Shown: in pieces, positions 1-12,139 of the stretch
Numbering within the stretch: position 1 is the first letter of the stretch
How the letters are laid out: the number at the start of each line of letters is the position of its first letter
Source: Cheiracanthium punctorium
Lineage: Eukaryota > Arthropoda > Arachnida > Araneae > Cheiracanthiidae
Length of the DNA: 64,000 bases
Direction: 5' to 3'
Assembly: GCA_038373885.1 (NCBI GenBank)
Contig: JAWZYV010013541.1
Coordinates: 496,001-560,000, forward strand
Program-made: the position numbers and the translations under genes
Notes under the pieces: model-generated
The model's database searches: none
Told to the model about the DNA's origin: nothing
The model's input: the letters and a program-made list of their open reading frames with translations, nothing else

Positions 1-198
1 TCCTCTCAGCAAAAGAGACGAAAACGTTACGTAACCCCTAGTGATGTTTTATCGTGTCTAAAATGCAGTGAATAAAATGCAAAACTACGACCTCTAAAAC
101 ATTCACCATTAGTGCATTAGCAGTAATTGAGAAATAAATATATTTAGAAAATATTTCGTCGAAACTCAACTCCCAGCCGTTTAGGAGGAGATAATGCT

Positions 199-205
199 AC
201 ACACA

Positions 206-259
<54 letters not shown>
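199..259. repeat. (AC)n microsatellite
   Basis: Nearly uninterrupted AC dinucleotide run of about 60 bases with one early interruption. Confidence 0.95.
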
Positions 260-260
<1 letters not shown>

Positions 261-264
<4 letters not shown>

Positions 265-1379
265 GCATTCTGTTAGGAAGTCGATTCAGCTCTATGTAAT
301 TCTAGCTCTATGAAGAATCTCGTGTTTTTCATCTGACGATAAGTATACATTTTTTTTTCGACATACTACACGATAACATTTCTAATTTCCTCTTAATCAA
401 GATAATCACTATTGCACAGTCTGTGTGTTCGACCGGTAGGTTTATATTACGTCGTATATTATTTCCCTTCCTGACTATTTTCCCTGTTCCAACAAAAGAC
501 GTACAATATTCTGTGTTTGTTCGATTTCCATGCACAGCTGGCGTGTTCTTGTTTTCTGCGACATTATCATTTTAAATCCGGGGTTCTTGCTTTCCCTTAT
601 GCTTCGGTGTTTGCTTTTTGAAAGAATTCCTCCCAGATAGAAAAATACGCCACACATGGTGTTGCGGATGCGTTGTATGGTTGATTTCATTTATATTAAA
701 AGAGCTTGCGTTCTTTTTTAAAAAATGGATAACTAAATGAATAGCCAAAATGTTAACTTTCCTTTTTCAAATAATTGTTTTCATAAGAATTCCTTTCGAG
801 CACATTTTTGAAACAGTAAAACAAAATCCCGAATGTCAGACAAATGCATATATGTAATAACCTGAGATCATTTCAATATAATGACCAAAAAAAAACTATG
901 TCAGCATCATTCGGTATCAAAAAAGTGAAAATGGACCGTTTGCAGTGAACTTCTCACTTTCAAAATGTCTTATTTCCTCAGACATGCTGTCTTTTAGGTT
1001 CACGTTTTAGCGTTAAATACCTCAGACACTACATGAAATGGACATTTTTTTAATTTTAAAAATACGTCACCCTCTCTTGCAACCCTTTACAAAAAGAAAA
1101 AAGATAAGAGATAAGACTGCGCTATTTATAAAGGCTTTAAAAAAATTTTTCTAGATTATGCAGTTTAATTTTTCTTCTCACAAATAAATCCAGTATTTAT
1201 TAAAGGAAATTGAGCCAAGCAAAGAAATCATCTGCTCGCGGGACCCGTTTTTATTTATTTTTTTCAACTGGCAATTTTAATCATTGTTACTGTATCCATG
1301 ACAACCAAACCGCAAGATATCAAACCGAAATTGATAAGCAGGTGCTACGGAAATGAAAATCCTTCTTTACTTAAAAATT
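261..1379. other. AT-rich stretch, no gene seen
   Basis: No recognisable coding region, RNA gene or repeat boundary is visible. The short open frames here are what an AT-rich sequence yields by chance. Confidence 0.5.
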
Positions 1380-1893
1380 CGTAAAAATTCTCCTAATTTA
1401 TATTTTTCCTCCTTTCTTCTTTTAAAAGTGGGCGAATTGTGTGCTCCGTCTTTTTTTTCCGAAATATAAAAAGTTATGACAGATAGAATTCAAGATGCAG
1501 CAGTTTTAAAAATATTTTACGAAAGTCAGCGTCAAATTTAATTTTATTTGAAAAATTCCCCAAAATCTGCAAATTATGTTACACAGTCCGAACAAACAGT
1601 TTTTAAAAGAAAATTTACTCCTCTATACGATGATGTAACTATCGTTTTCTTGCGAGTGCAATTACCGGCATTATTATGCAATACGCAAGAAAAATCGCTA
1701 AAAATCGGGCAAAACATAATATAAACCATTTTCTAATTCGAATTTCGAAAAAATCGCTTCGAGGTGTGTCGAGACCCGTCTTGGAGAATTTCCGTACAAA
1801 ATTTGGTAATTCTACGATCACCCGTTTCGGAGCTACGCGAGAGACAGACAGACAGACAAACGGACAGTTTACACTCTGTTTTATTTATATAGA
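1380..1893 (-). mobile_element. Helitron remnant, 5' part, minus strand
   Basis: Read on the minus strand, the right edge begins TCTATATAAATAAAACAGAG directly after a host A, which is the expected Helitron 5' start (A|TC). A TCTG-rich tract follows, then a body homologous to the plus-strand Helitron from about 38905 to 39230. Shared blocks include the stretch around CCTCGAAGCGAT, the one around ATCATCGNATAGAGGAG and the one around CATAATTTGCAGAT. No 3' hairpin-CTAG end was found, so this copy is probably truncated. No Rep/helicase coding is seen. Confidence 0.6.
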
Positions 1894-2032
1894 TAATGCA
1901 GATCTGTAAAATTTTAACCAAATCTCTGAATAATGTGTAAAGTGCACAGTAACATCAAAAAATAAAACTTTTCAAAAACTTTTTTTCGGATACACTTTAA
2001 ATACATCTGATATACATATTATACAGTACCCT

Positions 2033-2500
2033 TGTAAGACTGGTATTGGATTTGGTGTGCGTAAGAAATACAGTTTCTTTACAGGGCTACAAAAAAAATC
2101 TTATATAAATTACGACGTGAGGAACTCAATTATTGAACGTGCGCAAGTGTCAAAGCGTTGCATTCGATTCAGCTCAAACTGGTTGTTTTATAATATAGGT
2201 CACATGACCTGCATAGATTTTGGTGTGTGTAGAAGTGATAGTTTGTTTGCAGAGATTCAAGAAAGAATCCCTAAACATTACGGCCGATGGACGCAAATGA
2301 TCTACAGTGTACTGACGAATTAGTGTCTAAATGGTGCATTCGGCTAGCTTCAAATTCTGCATGTATATGGCAGGTCACCGTCAGGCATTCTGCGATGATA
2401 CCGCTGAAAGTAGGAGTCATACCTTTTGCACAGGGTTATCAAAAAGAATTCTTATTGCAATCAAGTTTTCGAAAAATAAAGTGGAGTCGCTGTATTTTTT
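2033..2500 (+). repeat. degenerate ~175-bp tandem repeat array
   Basis: Contains diverged copies of the same unit as at 4000-4410. The phrases 'GTAAGACYGGTATTG', 'TTTGGTGTG' and 'ACAGGGYTAC' recur, and 'aaa..gNtGCATTCG' recurs near 2152 and 2329. Open frames across it are by-products of the repeat. Confidence 0.6.
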
Positions 2501-2949
2501 TTTTCTCTTTCCTTGTTTAAAAGGGAAAACTTCTAACTAAACTACAGTTTAATAGTAGTAGCAGCTATAGTACTTGCCAAATTTTTTTGAGTATGGCAAC
2601 ACTAATATTTTCGGTAGAAAATGCACAGTAACTACACAGTTGCGACAGAGGACTGTACATTAAACATTCTTCAAAATAAAAAATAATAAAAATGAAAAAG
2701 CGATATTTTACAAAACAAAAATAAGTAACATTTAAAATGTGCCTAATCTAGAATTATTATTTAGGAAACAGTTTCATAAAATAATTTAATTAGATTATCA
2801 GACGTGCACAGGCTAGACGAGAGGGAAGGGGAAAGAGGGGGGTCCCCACCTGGGTTAGGGTTTTCTTGGGGCCCCCCAGATTAAACTCCGAAAGCTCTTT
2901 TTGTATAGATAGAAAGAACTCGTGAAATCCAGCACCGACTCAAGACCTT

Positions 2950-3940
2950 ATTACACAAACAAAATTTCGAGCAATTCGGTTGTCGCAACCAGTTGCGGAC
3001 ACTTCTTTCCTGGAAATTTCCTCTCGATTACCTAGGAAATGGTCAACTCCAAATATTTCGTTCAGAGGCGGAAAATATTATTGGCTGCTGAAATGTCAGC
3101 CAATCGTAATTTATGGAACCCTATTTCAACGTCACAAGATGGTGGAAGACTCAGGGATACAGATCGTAGTGATGAGTGAAGAAAAAAATGACTCTAAAAT
3201 GAAAAGGTGATATAGAAATAGCTCTGATTGAAAGCATTAATAAAATTTTACATTTATTTAATCCTCGATATCCCAAATATTTTAAAAGGTTGCAGAGGCG
3301 ATATGCCACCTATAAATTACATGCTGTAGCAATCGCCAGATCGGCGAGTCTGGCGTTTGTGAGCACATCCGAATTTGTTTTTTATGGCAACCCTCCATGC
3401 TCATCGATTCACCGGAACGGAGTTTCTGCAACTGGTTGTGACAACCAAATTTCTCGAAGTGTTGTTCGTGTAAAGCCCATACCACACCTTCCCTACGTTC
3501 GATCTTCAATTTATTCATCAATTTCATTCAAATTGTTCAACTACTTCACTCAACTGGTTTGACTGGAAAGGGCGAATCTGTGATGTCACTGCAGTATCTC
3601 CATTTGCTTGTCTGTGGTTGGTCTGTCCGAGAAGTTGGACAAGTTGAATGACATACTCAATGTTTCCCGAACCGACTGCGGATTTTGAACATACATATCG
3701 GACAATTCTGTTGATCCAACTGTTGTGGAAAACAGTCGAACGAAAGTATTGTCTGAATTGAAGATCAGGAAGGTGTGATATGGGCTTAATCTGGCCTAAA
3801 GTTGATGCTCTAAACAAAAGTGGATTGCAAATGTCACAAACCGTTTGGAGAGGGCTGAGACCTTTTTGGCGGGTTTGGAGCCGGAGTGCTAAAACTACAT
3901 TGTTAAGCGCTAAGCCCGAATGTGACATTCGGTAACCTTA
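2950..3940. mobile_element. degenerate fold-back element cluster
   Basis: Several inverted segments lie close together. The block around 2975-2995 (GGTTGTCGCAACCAGTTGC) is inverted near 3425-3450. The block around 3475-3515 (AAGCCCATACCACACCTTCC) is inverted near 3758-3790. The 134-codon minus-strand open frame across 3524-3928 lies inside this structure and shows no recognisable domain. I read the region as decayed inverted-repeat DNA transposon material without a placeable boundary. Confidence 0.45.
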
Positions 3941-3977
3941 GGCAAGAATTTTTCGGGGGACCCTGTGAGGCCATTCC

Positions 3978-4410
3978 TTGTTACTTTCCGAACATGTACC
4001 ATGTAAGGAAAGTATTGTAATCATGAAAAAATTCGACTTCGAGATTTTGGTGCATTTATGCAATTTTTTCGAGATGTATGTATGTGTGTATGTGAGTGAA
4101 CGCAATAGCTCCTAAACGGTACATTCAATTGAGATCAAATTCGGAATATATGTTATAAACCACCATCGTAAGACCGGTATTGATTTTGGTGTATATAGGA
4201 CTTATAGTTTTTCTACAGGGCTACGACAAAGATTTCTTTTACATTATGGCCTATGGGGGGAAAATTCTTGAAAGTGTGCTAGTGTTTAAACGATACATTC
4301 GATTGAGCTTAAACTGGGTATGTATGTTTGAATTATTAATCGATAAGAATTTATTTAAATGCTTGGTAATGATCTTAATCGTAAGTGTTCGGAAAGTCGA
4401 GTGGAGTCAC
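3978..4410 (+). repeat. 173-bp tandem repeat with leading hairpin
   Basis: Starts with a hairpin (ACTTTCC ... GGAAAGT, about 3982-4012). Tandem units follow: TAAACGGTACATTC at 4113 recurs as TAAACGATACATTC at 4286, a period of 173 bases. The unit carries GTAAGACCGGTATTG and ACAGGGCTACGACAAAG. The array ends with GGAAAGTCGAGTGGAGTC near 4390-4410. It is homologous to 2033-2500. Confidence 0.65.
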
Positions 4411-4419
4411 TCCTGATCT

Positions 4420-6130
4420 TTGACATTTATACTGATAAGGCAGAAACATTTGCTCACAATGCCGTATAGGTTTAACCCGTCCCCACCCCTCTTCCAAAAA
4501 CATTTAATTGAAGTCCATAAATTATTAAATCACAAAAGTTATGCTTCAACCTGTCACGTCAATGATGTTCTATAGCGGAATGCTGTGGTATGAAGTTTGT
4601 TCTATTCCTGACTGCAGTGTAAACAAACGTTTTCGCACGCCGGCGTGTGTTGTTTAAATTTTACGCTATTTTTGAAGAATATAGCTTAAACTATTTTAAT
4701 CCTTTTTCAGACTCTTAAACTAGTCAGAGGTCTAGTTAGCCTATGCAGTAATCTGGCTCTGGTTGAGTAGTTTTACAACGACGTGGTGGAAACTATTTGC
4801 GCGAAACGGATCGTCATTGATCAGTCTCATCAAACCGGACTCAGATCATTTTCGGTGACCAGGCCCTGGAAAAAAGTTCATTTTTAACATCAAATACTTT
4901 TGTTTTTTGTAAAGAAAAAAAAACAGTTACTTGTATGCAATACCAAAATGAAGATTTTTAATAAAATTTAGAAAAATTGAAAGTGCCAGTGTGAAAGGAA
5001 AATTACTTTATTTCTATGTTATAATGAGAACAATTTGATCATTGTGGGAGAGGGCCCGTCAGATCGCTGACCCCCGAGTTTTTTCTCTACGGGCCTGGAC
5101 GTACGGGAAAGCTGTGCATGTAAACTGTAAAAACAAATTAAAATAATGACAAATTAAATAATCAAAGCTATTTTGAGTATTTTTAAAGTAAATCGTTATT
5201 CAATACATTTTAAAATTAGCTTTCACTACAACTTTAACATGAGACAATATGTGAAAATTTAAAAAGCAAATTAACTAAAAAATCAAAGGTACAAGAAAGT
5301 GACAAGAATAAAAGTATAGTGATGTTTTAAAAATCTGCTGAAAACACGACAATAGTAACTTCTGTAAGAATATCAAAAAAACAACAAACCTCATAATTCT
5401 AAAACTGAAAACTTAAACAATTTCTCCGGAGAAAAGTATTACTCATGACTAAAATATTATCATATTCGGTATGTTTAAATTAAACAGTTTCAAAAACGAA
5501 TAAGTAAAACAAACTAAAAAACTGCTAACTATCATTTCAATGTAATAATTTAGAAGTGCAAGTTTGTTACTGAGAAATGTTTTTTTCTTGCAAATACGAG
5601 TGAAATACGGCACAGTTCGAGAACAAAGAAAGCAGAAAATGTCTCTTTCAAAAATAAATGTTTTGCTCTATTTCTACATTTGAGAAAAGGCAAAAATAAC
5701 AGATGAGAAGGAAAAAAAAATAATACAAAATAAATACGTTGTTCTTCGAGATTTTTTAGAGGTGTCGCGTATGATATTTTATCGGATTTTTGTAAATTGA
5801 AAAGATGTCAGAAAATAATAGCATTTTCAAGACACGTATTTCACAAATAATTGCTCAGAACTTCGCAAAGAGTTAAAAGAATTTTATGTTGGTAGGCCCA
5901 TATCTTATTGGATGTCATATTTTATCAAAAATATTTTTATCTGAAATTCTTTCGGAATATTTCATGCATAGATTCAAATTCATGTATAGACACTGACCAT
6001 GTTTGTTTAGATATATATGTGAGAAGTTTTAAGATGACTGGCTAAGGTTCTGTACATGAACTCTGTAGTGACACACGTTTTACTGAGATTTTTTTTCCAG
6101 TTTGTGGGACATAAAAAAATTAAAATATCA
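4420..6130. other. AT-rich stretch, no gene seen
   Basis: No coding region is supported. Short GC-rich blips near 4850 and 5045-5105 look like worn transposon ends but have no convincing partner. Confidence 0.4.
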
Positions 6131-6136
6131 CATTAT

Positions 6137-6530
6137 GAAAATTAAGTGTTTTTTCTTATTGTAGTCTTTTTTGCTTCTTTATTCTGAATATTTCTGTTTA
6201 CTTTATATCGTACACTTATATCTATTGAATAAACAATTAAAATGGGTTATAGTCTTTTTAGGACACCTTATATATTTTAATACGAAATTCTTGTGATAGT
6301 CATTTTCTACACTATAAAAGTTTTAAGTATAAAGTTTTATGAAAATTAAGAGAGTTTTTTCTTATTGCAGTCTTTTTTGCTTCTTTATTCTGAATATTTC
6401 TGTTTAATTTATATCGTACACTTATATCTATTGGATAAACAATCAAAATGTGCTATAGTCTTTTGGGGACACCTTATATAATTTAATACGAAATTCTTGT
6501 GATAGTCATTTTCTACTCCATAAAAGTTTT
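6137..6530 (-). repeat. tandem duplicate of a mariner-type MITE arm
   Basis: Two ~190-bp direct copies, about 202 bases apart (GAAAATTAAG near 6139 and near 6340), each running through TCTTTATTCTGAATATTTCTG and ending in GGGACACCTTATA or AGGACACCTTATA. The same arm, with the end AGACACCCTGTA, is seen at 17215-17496 and 60650-60787, and as an intact fold-back at 29861-30324. Only one end of the element is present here, twice. Confidence 0.6.
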
Positions 6531-6635
6531 AAGTAAAATGTATTTGAAAGTTACTAAGTATAGCTCTTTAACTTTTCTATTTGAACTAAAAATGTGGCCA
6601 TTACATCTGCTGACGATGAAAGGGTTATTAGTACT

Positions 6636-7410
6636 GTGAGGCAGATTACCCAGGTTGTTTGCCTCGAAATAAAGCCGTGATAAAAGAGCAAGACATCGTA
6701 AAGTGGAATTTACATTTTACTTACATATCAACATACATATAAGCTTCAAAAATATAAAGTCCTGCGGTGTCTGGACAGACCCCAAAGAGACGCGGGTTTT
6801 CAGGGCAACAGCAAAGCGAAAAATGTGCCGACAAAAAAAGCAAGCCAAGAGAGTAGTAACAGGAGCTAAAAACGCCAAAGAGCACGGCAATGAAAGTGCG
6901 AAAACAAAGAGGCGCCAGTAGGCGTTAAATACATTTCTATATAATTATTTTTTAATCCAGACGCGCCAACAGGGTAAAGCAAAAAATCATTAAGCAAAAT
7001 TGTAACCCAAAATGAAAGTTTTATGTGAGGCAGATTACAAAGGTTCTTCACCTCAAAACAAAATCATGATAAAAGAGCAAGACATCGTAAAGCGGCATTT
7101 ACATTTTATTTAACATATCAACATCTATATGAACTTCAAAAATATAAAGTCCTGCTGTGGCCGGGCAGACCCCAAAGTGACGCATCTTTTCAGGGCAACA
7201 GCAAAGCGAAAAATGTGTCGACAAAACGCAAGCCAAGAAAGTAGTAACTGAAGCAAAACACGCCAAAGGGCAGGCCAAACAATGTGCGAAAACAAGGCGC
7301 CAGTAAGCGTTAAATACATTTCCATATAATTATTTTTGAATCCCCGACGTCCCAACAGGACAAAACAAAAAATCTATCAGCAAAATTGTAGCCCAAAATG
7401 AAAGCCAATG
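6636..7410 (+). repeat. two tandem ~389-bp copies with a lysine-rich frame
   Basis: GTGAGGCAGATTAC at 6636 recurs at 7025 and the whole unit repeats (AGAGCAAGACATCGTAAAG, AAAATATAAAGTCCTGC, CAACAGCAAAGCGAAAAATG). Copy 1 has an open frame (6703-6921) ending in a Lys/Ala-rich tail. Copy 2 keeps the same frame at the end (QAKKVVTEAKHAKGQAKQC then AKTRRQ and stop) but has an indel and a stop earlier. This could be a decayed gene fragment in a mobile unit; the product is not recognised. Confidence 0.6.
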
Positions 7411-7977
7411 TTATTTATAGATTTGATGCCTTATATGGTCATAAACAAACCATCGAAAATGAAACGCTAGGGTTGGCATCTGCAAAAGTGAAATAAAAAA
7501 ATCTGATATGTCCAACACATGACTTCCTTGCACGTCTATTAAATCAAAAATGTTTCCTACGCACTTCCTCTAAACTTATTTGTTTGAAAGAGATAAAATA
7601 TCAATAATAGTAAGGTTTAGCGATTTCTAGCCAAATATTTCGATATCGCCAAGCTGAGTTCAATTTGAAAAATATTTCCTGACACTTTATTTGGCGATAT
7701 TTCACCAAAAGCCGACAAACTTGAGATAGTTTGCGAGATTTTGGGGATAGCCAAAGTAGTCATTGACCACAGACTTTCAATGAATTGAATGTATCCATAC
7801 ACCTTAATGTATTTAAAGTCATTTGGCTCACACTGTAAATAAATTTCCAGTCGATTGTTGTCAAAAAATATATTGAAAACCGTTAGATATTATTATACAG
7901 TTCTAAATACAAAAGTTCAAAATTCTACGGGTTAAAGTTTTAGTGTTATACAAAATAAGAAATAATTTTTGGTGCCC

Positions 7978-8230
7978 AGTTTGGCGATATTTCGGCGAAA
8001 CTCGTCAATGTCGACGACATTTGGCGAGATTTTAAGCATGGACCAACAATGACAGATTATCGCCAAATTTGGCGATCTTTCGCCAAAACTCGCCATGAAC
8101 GATGACAAATGGCGATACTTTGGGCATGGACCAAATGACTAACTATCGCCAAATTTGGCGACATTTCGGCAAAACTCGCCAAGGTCAAGGACAGACGGAG
8201 AGATTTTGGGCATGTACCAAACAATGACTG
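7978..8230 (+). repeat. ~86-bp minisatellite, about 3 copies
   Basis: Repeated CGCCAAATTTGGCGA, itself a palindrome, followed by TTTCGNCAAAACTCGCCA and GGGCATGGACCAA. Anchors at 7981, about 8069 and about 8155 give spacings of 86-88 bases. A more diverged copy lies near 7630-7770 and a partial one near 8413-8430. Confidence 0.7.
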
Positions 8231-8239
8231 TCTACAATT

Positions 8240-8660
8240 GTATTATATTGAAGATGTCCATAGACATTAAAGTACTGAAATTCTTTTCGGTGGTCCTGTA
8301 AATAAACTCTCCAGTAGAGATGCCCAACTAGATGTTACAACAATCTTATATATGAAATTTCATAATAGTTTTTGAGATTTGAGAGTTCAATATGCACACA
8401 CGTACACAAAAAAATCGCCAAGCTTGGCGACTTTTGGCATAGTTCTTGAGGGAGGAGGTAACCGTGGTCGGACCATCACCTAACTTATATGGTAGGACGG
8501 TTTTGTGCTTGAAATGGATGAATCTCCTAAAATTGCCATTGACCTTAATGTATTGGAAATCTTTTGAGTGTTCCTGTAGCAGAACTGTAAATGATAAAGA
8601 CACTTTTTTTAATGGAGAAATTCATTTTATAACTCTTTACAGCATATATCACCTCTGAGT
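8240..8660 (+). repeat. degenerate outlier copies of the 173-bp unit
   Basis: Two worn copies (about 8245-8403 and 8520-8600) share ATTAAAGTACTGAAATTCTT-like and CTGTAAATAAACT-like segments with the clean array that follows at 8701. Confidence 0.5.
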
Positions 8661-8700
8661 CGTTTGAAATAGCCCAATACCTCTATAAAACGCTTTCATG

Positions 8701-9222
8701 AATTTCGGCCCATAGAGCGTAATGTATTTCGAATCTTTTAGGCGGTTCTGTAGATAAACTATCCAGTCGAATGGAACAGAAAGGGGAGGTGCACAACTAG
8801 ATGTTACAACAATCCTAAATATAAAGTTTCAACATTCTACGCCTAATAGTTTTTGAGATATGCGAGTTTAATGAATTTCGGCCCATTGAGCGTAATGTAT
8901 TTCGAATGTTTTGGGCGGTCCTGTAGATAAACTATCCAATCGAATGGAACCAAAAGGGGAGGTGAACAACTAGATGTTACAACTATCCAAAATATGAAGT
9001 TTCGACATACGACGCCTAATAGTTTTTGAGATATGCGAGTTTAATGAATTTCGGCCCATAGAGCGTAATGTATTTCGAATCTTTTGGGAGGTCCTGTACA
9101 TAAACTATCCATTCGATTGCGACCAAAAGGGGAGGTGCACAACTAGATCATAGAACAATCCTAAATATCAAATCTCAACATTCTACGACCAATAGTTTTT
9201 GAGATATGCGAGTTACATACAT
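8701..9222 (+). repeat. 173-bp satellite, three clean copies
   Basis: AATTTCGGCCCATWGAGCGTA starts near 8701, 8874 and 9047, an exact 173-base spacing. Each unit contains GTCCTGTAGATAAACTATCC, AGGGGAGGTGCACAACTAGA and ATAGTTTTTGAGATATGCGAG. The array ends in a short (ACGT)n run. Confidence 0.85.
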
Positions 9223-9399
9223 ACGTACGTACGTACACACGGCATGGAAAACCACAATAAACTCGCCGCTGGTCAAAATGAGTTGCAGACGCGTTAATAG
9301 GATCGTGAATGCTAGCCTAGGATGAGATGCATCGAAAAAATTCTTTAAATTAAATTTAGGGGTAGTCAAAATCGGTTTTATTTGTCGAAATTTGAACCC

Positions 9400-9452
9400 T
9401 AAAATTTTTCGGGATCACATTACTTCCTTATACTACGTACAAGGAAGTAAAA
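9400..9452 (+). repeat. terminal hairpin of the repeat element
   Basis: TTACTTCCTT and AAGGAAGTAA form a 10-bp perfect stem with an 11-base loop (about 9419-9449). It probably marks the end of the element carrying the 173-bp satellite. Compare the ACTTTCC/GGAAAGT hairpin at 3982. Confidence 0.55.
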
Positions 9453-9459
9453 AACAAAA

Positions 9460-10690
9460 ATAAATTAAAACGGAAGATTAATTTTATATAAGGCAGGTGC
9501 AGAAATAAAACTTTACATGCGAAGCGAAGAAAATCCGAATCGAAAGTGCAAAGAATAAATATTGAACACGGATTAAATTTAGAAAAAATTAACAATTAAG
9601 TAATTGATAATTAAAATAAGATATGCGTGATGATCTGCATCACAAATACCTGAAAGGGACTTTTCTTGTTATTTATTAAACAGATAGGATCCGACAAAAG
9701 CTGATGGGAGAAGGAAAGGTTTAGAAACTTAGTACTGCCAAAGCCATGTATTGTCACGGCTCACGTCTCATGTCTGAAATTCAACTAGACGACAACATTG
9801 ATGGGACTACACGGAGCAAATAGCAGTATCTAAGTTACGCGTACATATGAAGCTTAATCATTTCAAATAATAATACTATTGATATTTCTATTTTTGAGTT
9901 GCATCCAGAATGGAGTAAATTGTATTTATTTCTTGGTGGTAGATCCTATATAGCTAAATGGTGATAAATTTGAGGTTATAGTAAAGCAAAATTCGCTGGA
10001 AAGCCTTGATTCAGTTGTAGATTTGTGAAACATATGTAATATAACTCCCTAGTATGAAGTTACGGTCGCATAAGAAACCTTTCTGTGCCACTGTCAATCG
10101 TTTATGTAGTAAAAAGGTCCCTTTTAAACAAATTATTTTCAAAAAAGTCAAAATTTTCAAATTATTGTCAGCTTGAAAGTCCTTTATCTAATATCACGTT
10201 ATATAACTCCAGCTTTACACTTGACAAATAATTCAATATTTACTCTTTTAAAAGCTTGGATGCATTTCGCTCCTTGGGAATGATTATTTACTCTGAAAAA
10301 TTTAGATTGTTATAAGAAAATTGACTTTCTTTTCCTTTAAGTTGGATTTTTCCGATTTTATTTGGGTATTTTTTTAAATTGAAACAGGTCTGAAATTCTA
10401 CACATAATTTAGTGAACCTTAATAAAACATTTATTTTTCAAATACCTATCCTGCATCATTGCCCTATATATTTCGAGATGCTGATGCTGATTGAAATTTG
10501 ATTATAGTGACGCATGCAACAGATGGAACACTATAATATCTCAACACACTAAGTCTAGAAAGGGCTACGCGCCTACAAAATTCTACAAAGCCTGCAGTAA
10601 AATGCACAAAATTGTCGAGAGAATTTCCGGTTCAGTTAACGTACAATCATCAAGATGTTTTCCATTGCTAATTAAACAATATTTCTCTTG
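9460..10690. other. AT-rich stretch, nothing recognised
   Basis: No gene, RNA or repeat structure could be supported. Confidence 0.4.
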
Positions 10691-10697
10691 GAGAACC

Positions 10698-11510
10698 GAT
10701 CCCCAACTTATCAGTGACTAACTGTACCCCTCAGTTTTACCGGGAATTCCATGAGATTCTTAACCCTTTTGTTAGTCAGTTCCCACAACGTTCGGAGCTA
10801 GATTCCTTAGAACGCGTTGCCGATGAGTACTGTCTCAGACTTGCACGACTATTTGCATGCTCAATAGAAGTCTCTTCGATTTGGCGTATTTCTATCCCTT
10901 TAATGGGATCATCTACGTTTAAAAAGTTTTGATTTTATTTTAGGCATATTATTGTTGAAGTTTTTAAATAAGACTAGTCAGTTATGATCATAAATAATTA
11001 TAATATATCTCCTTAAAAATTATATGTGATTTTGTCCATTTCCTTAAAATAATTGAAAATTAAACTATCATATCCAAAAAGTTTTATTCTTCATCCAAAC
11101 ACCGATCCACAACTTATCAGTGACTAACTGTATCCCTCGGTTTTACTGGCAATCCCATGAGATTCTTAACCTTTTTGTTAGTCACTTACTGCAAAAGTTC
11201 GGAACTAAATTCCTTAAAACGCATTGTCCATGCGTACTCTCTGAGACTTGCACGACTATTTCTATGCTCAATAGAAAATCTCCAATTTTGAGTATTTCTG
11301 CTGCCCTTTAATGGAATAGGAAGTTTTGATTTTCTTTTAGGCATATTATTGTTGAAATTTTTAAATAGGACTATGTCAATTATGATAATAAATATTTATA
11401 ATATGTCTCATTAGAAATTATATATGATTTTGTCCATTTCATTAAAGTAATTGAAAATTAAACTATCAAATCCAAAAAGCTTTTTTTTTCATCCAAACAC
11501 CATAACGAAA
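10698..11510 (+). repeat. 404-bp tandem duplication, two copies
   Basis: CCGATCCCCAACTTATCAG at 10698 recurs as CCGATCCACAACTTATCAG at 11102. Identity continues through AACTGTAYCCCTC, GATTCTTAACC, CAGACTTGCACGACTATTT, TTTTAGGCATATTATTG and CCAAAAAG. Short open frames in each copy are not conserved with each other beyond a short stretch, so it is treated as non-coding. Confidence 0.8.
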
Positions 11511-11929
11511 TAATTTCCATGAATAAGACATCCTTTTAATTAACTTTATTTCAAAAATTAATATTTTAAATCAAAATCCGTTGTATTATTATTTATCCTT
11601 GTTCCTTTTCAAACGTGACCAAACTATCTTTTTGTAATGATCTAATATCGAGTCTTTCATAATTAAAAAAAAATTACTTTCAGATAGACATTCTCAATGA
11701 ATGGACTATCTAACGCAAAAACATTTCTCTCACATTGTACTAGTAGTTATAGAAATAGCTCATATGTAAGGTGGTTTTATGTTTGGCTATAGCGTTATTT
11801 GCCAAGCTTCATCTTATGTAGATGATTGTCATGCGACTGACACGTGACTCATTTATTTATAAGTTTTTATAACATAAAAGGAAACCAATTATTACAAGTA
11901 ATTCAAACTCACGTGATCTAAACCAAAAT

Positions 11930-12134
11930 TAACAACCAAAATGGCGCTGGCTGCTACATTTTTGTGAAGGTGAAAAGATTTCATTATTTCTCAATACACT
12001 TGAATGTATTTAACGCAGCATGTAGCTTTCTGTTAGTGAATATATGTTTGGAATCGGTTCAATCGTTCGAGAGACTATCCTTTACATACTACATTAATAC
12101 CCCAAAGTTTACCTATTTATTATATTAGTATAGA
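11930..12134 (-). mobile_element. Helitron 5' end, minus strand
   Basis: Minus strand reads host A then TCTATACTAATATAATAAAT, a typical Helitron start, with GA at 12133-12134 on the plus strand. The body to the left could not be bounded, so the left coordinate is only a guess. Confidence 0.45.
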
Positions 12135-12139
12135 TTGCC

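Noticed and set aside
3524..3928. 134-codon minus-strand open frame
   Set aside because: Lies across inverted repeats of a decayed fold-back cluster; no domain and low-complexity logic from the repeat.
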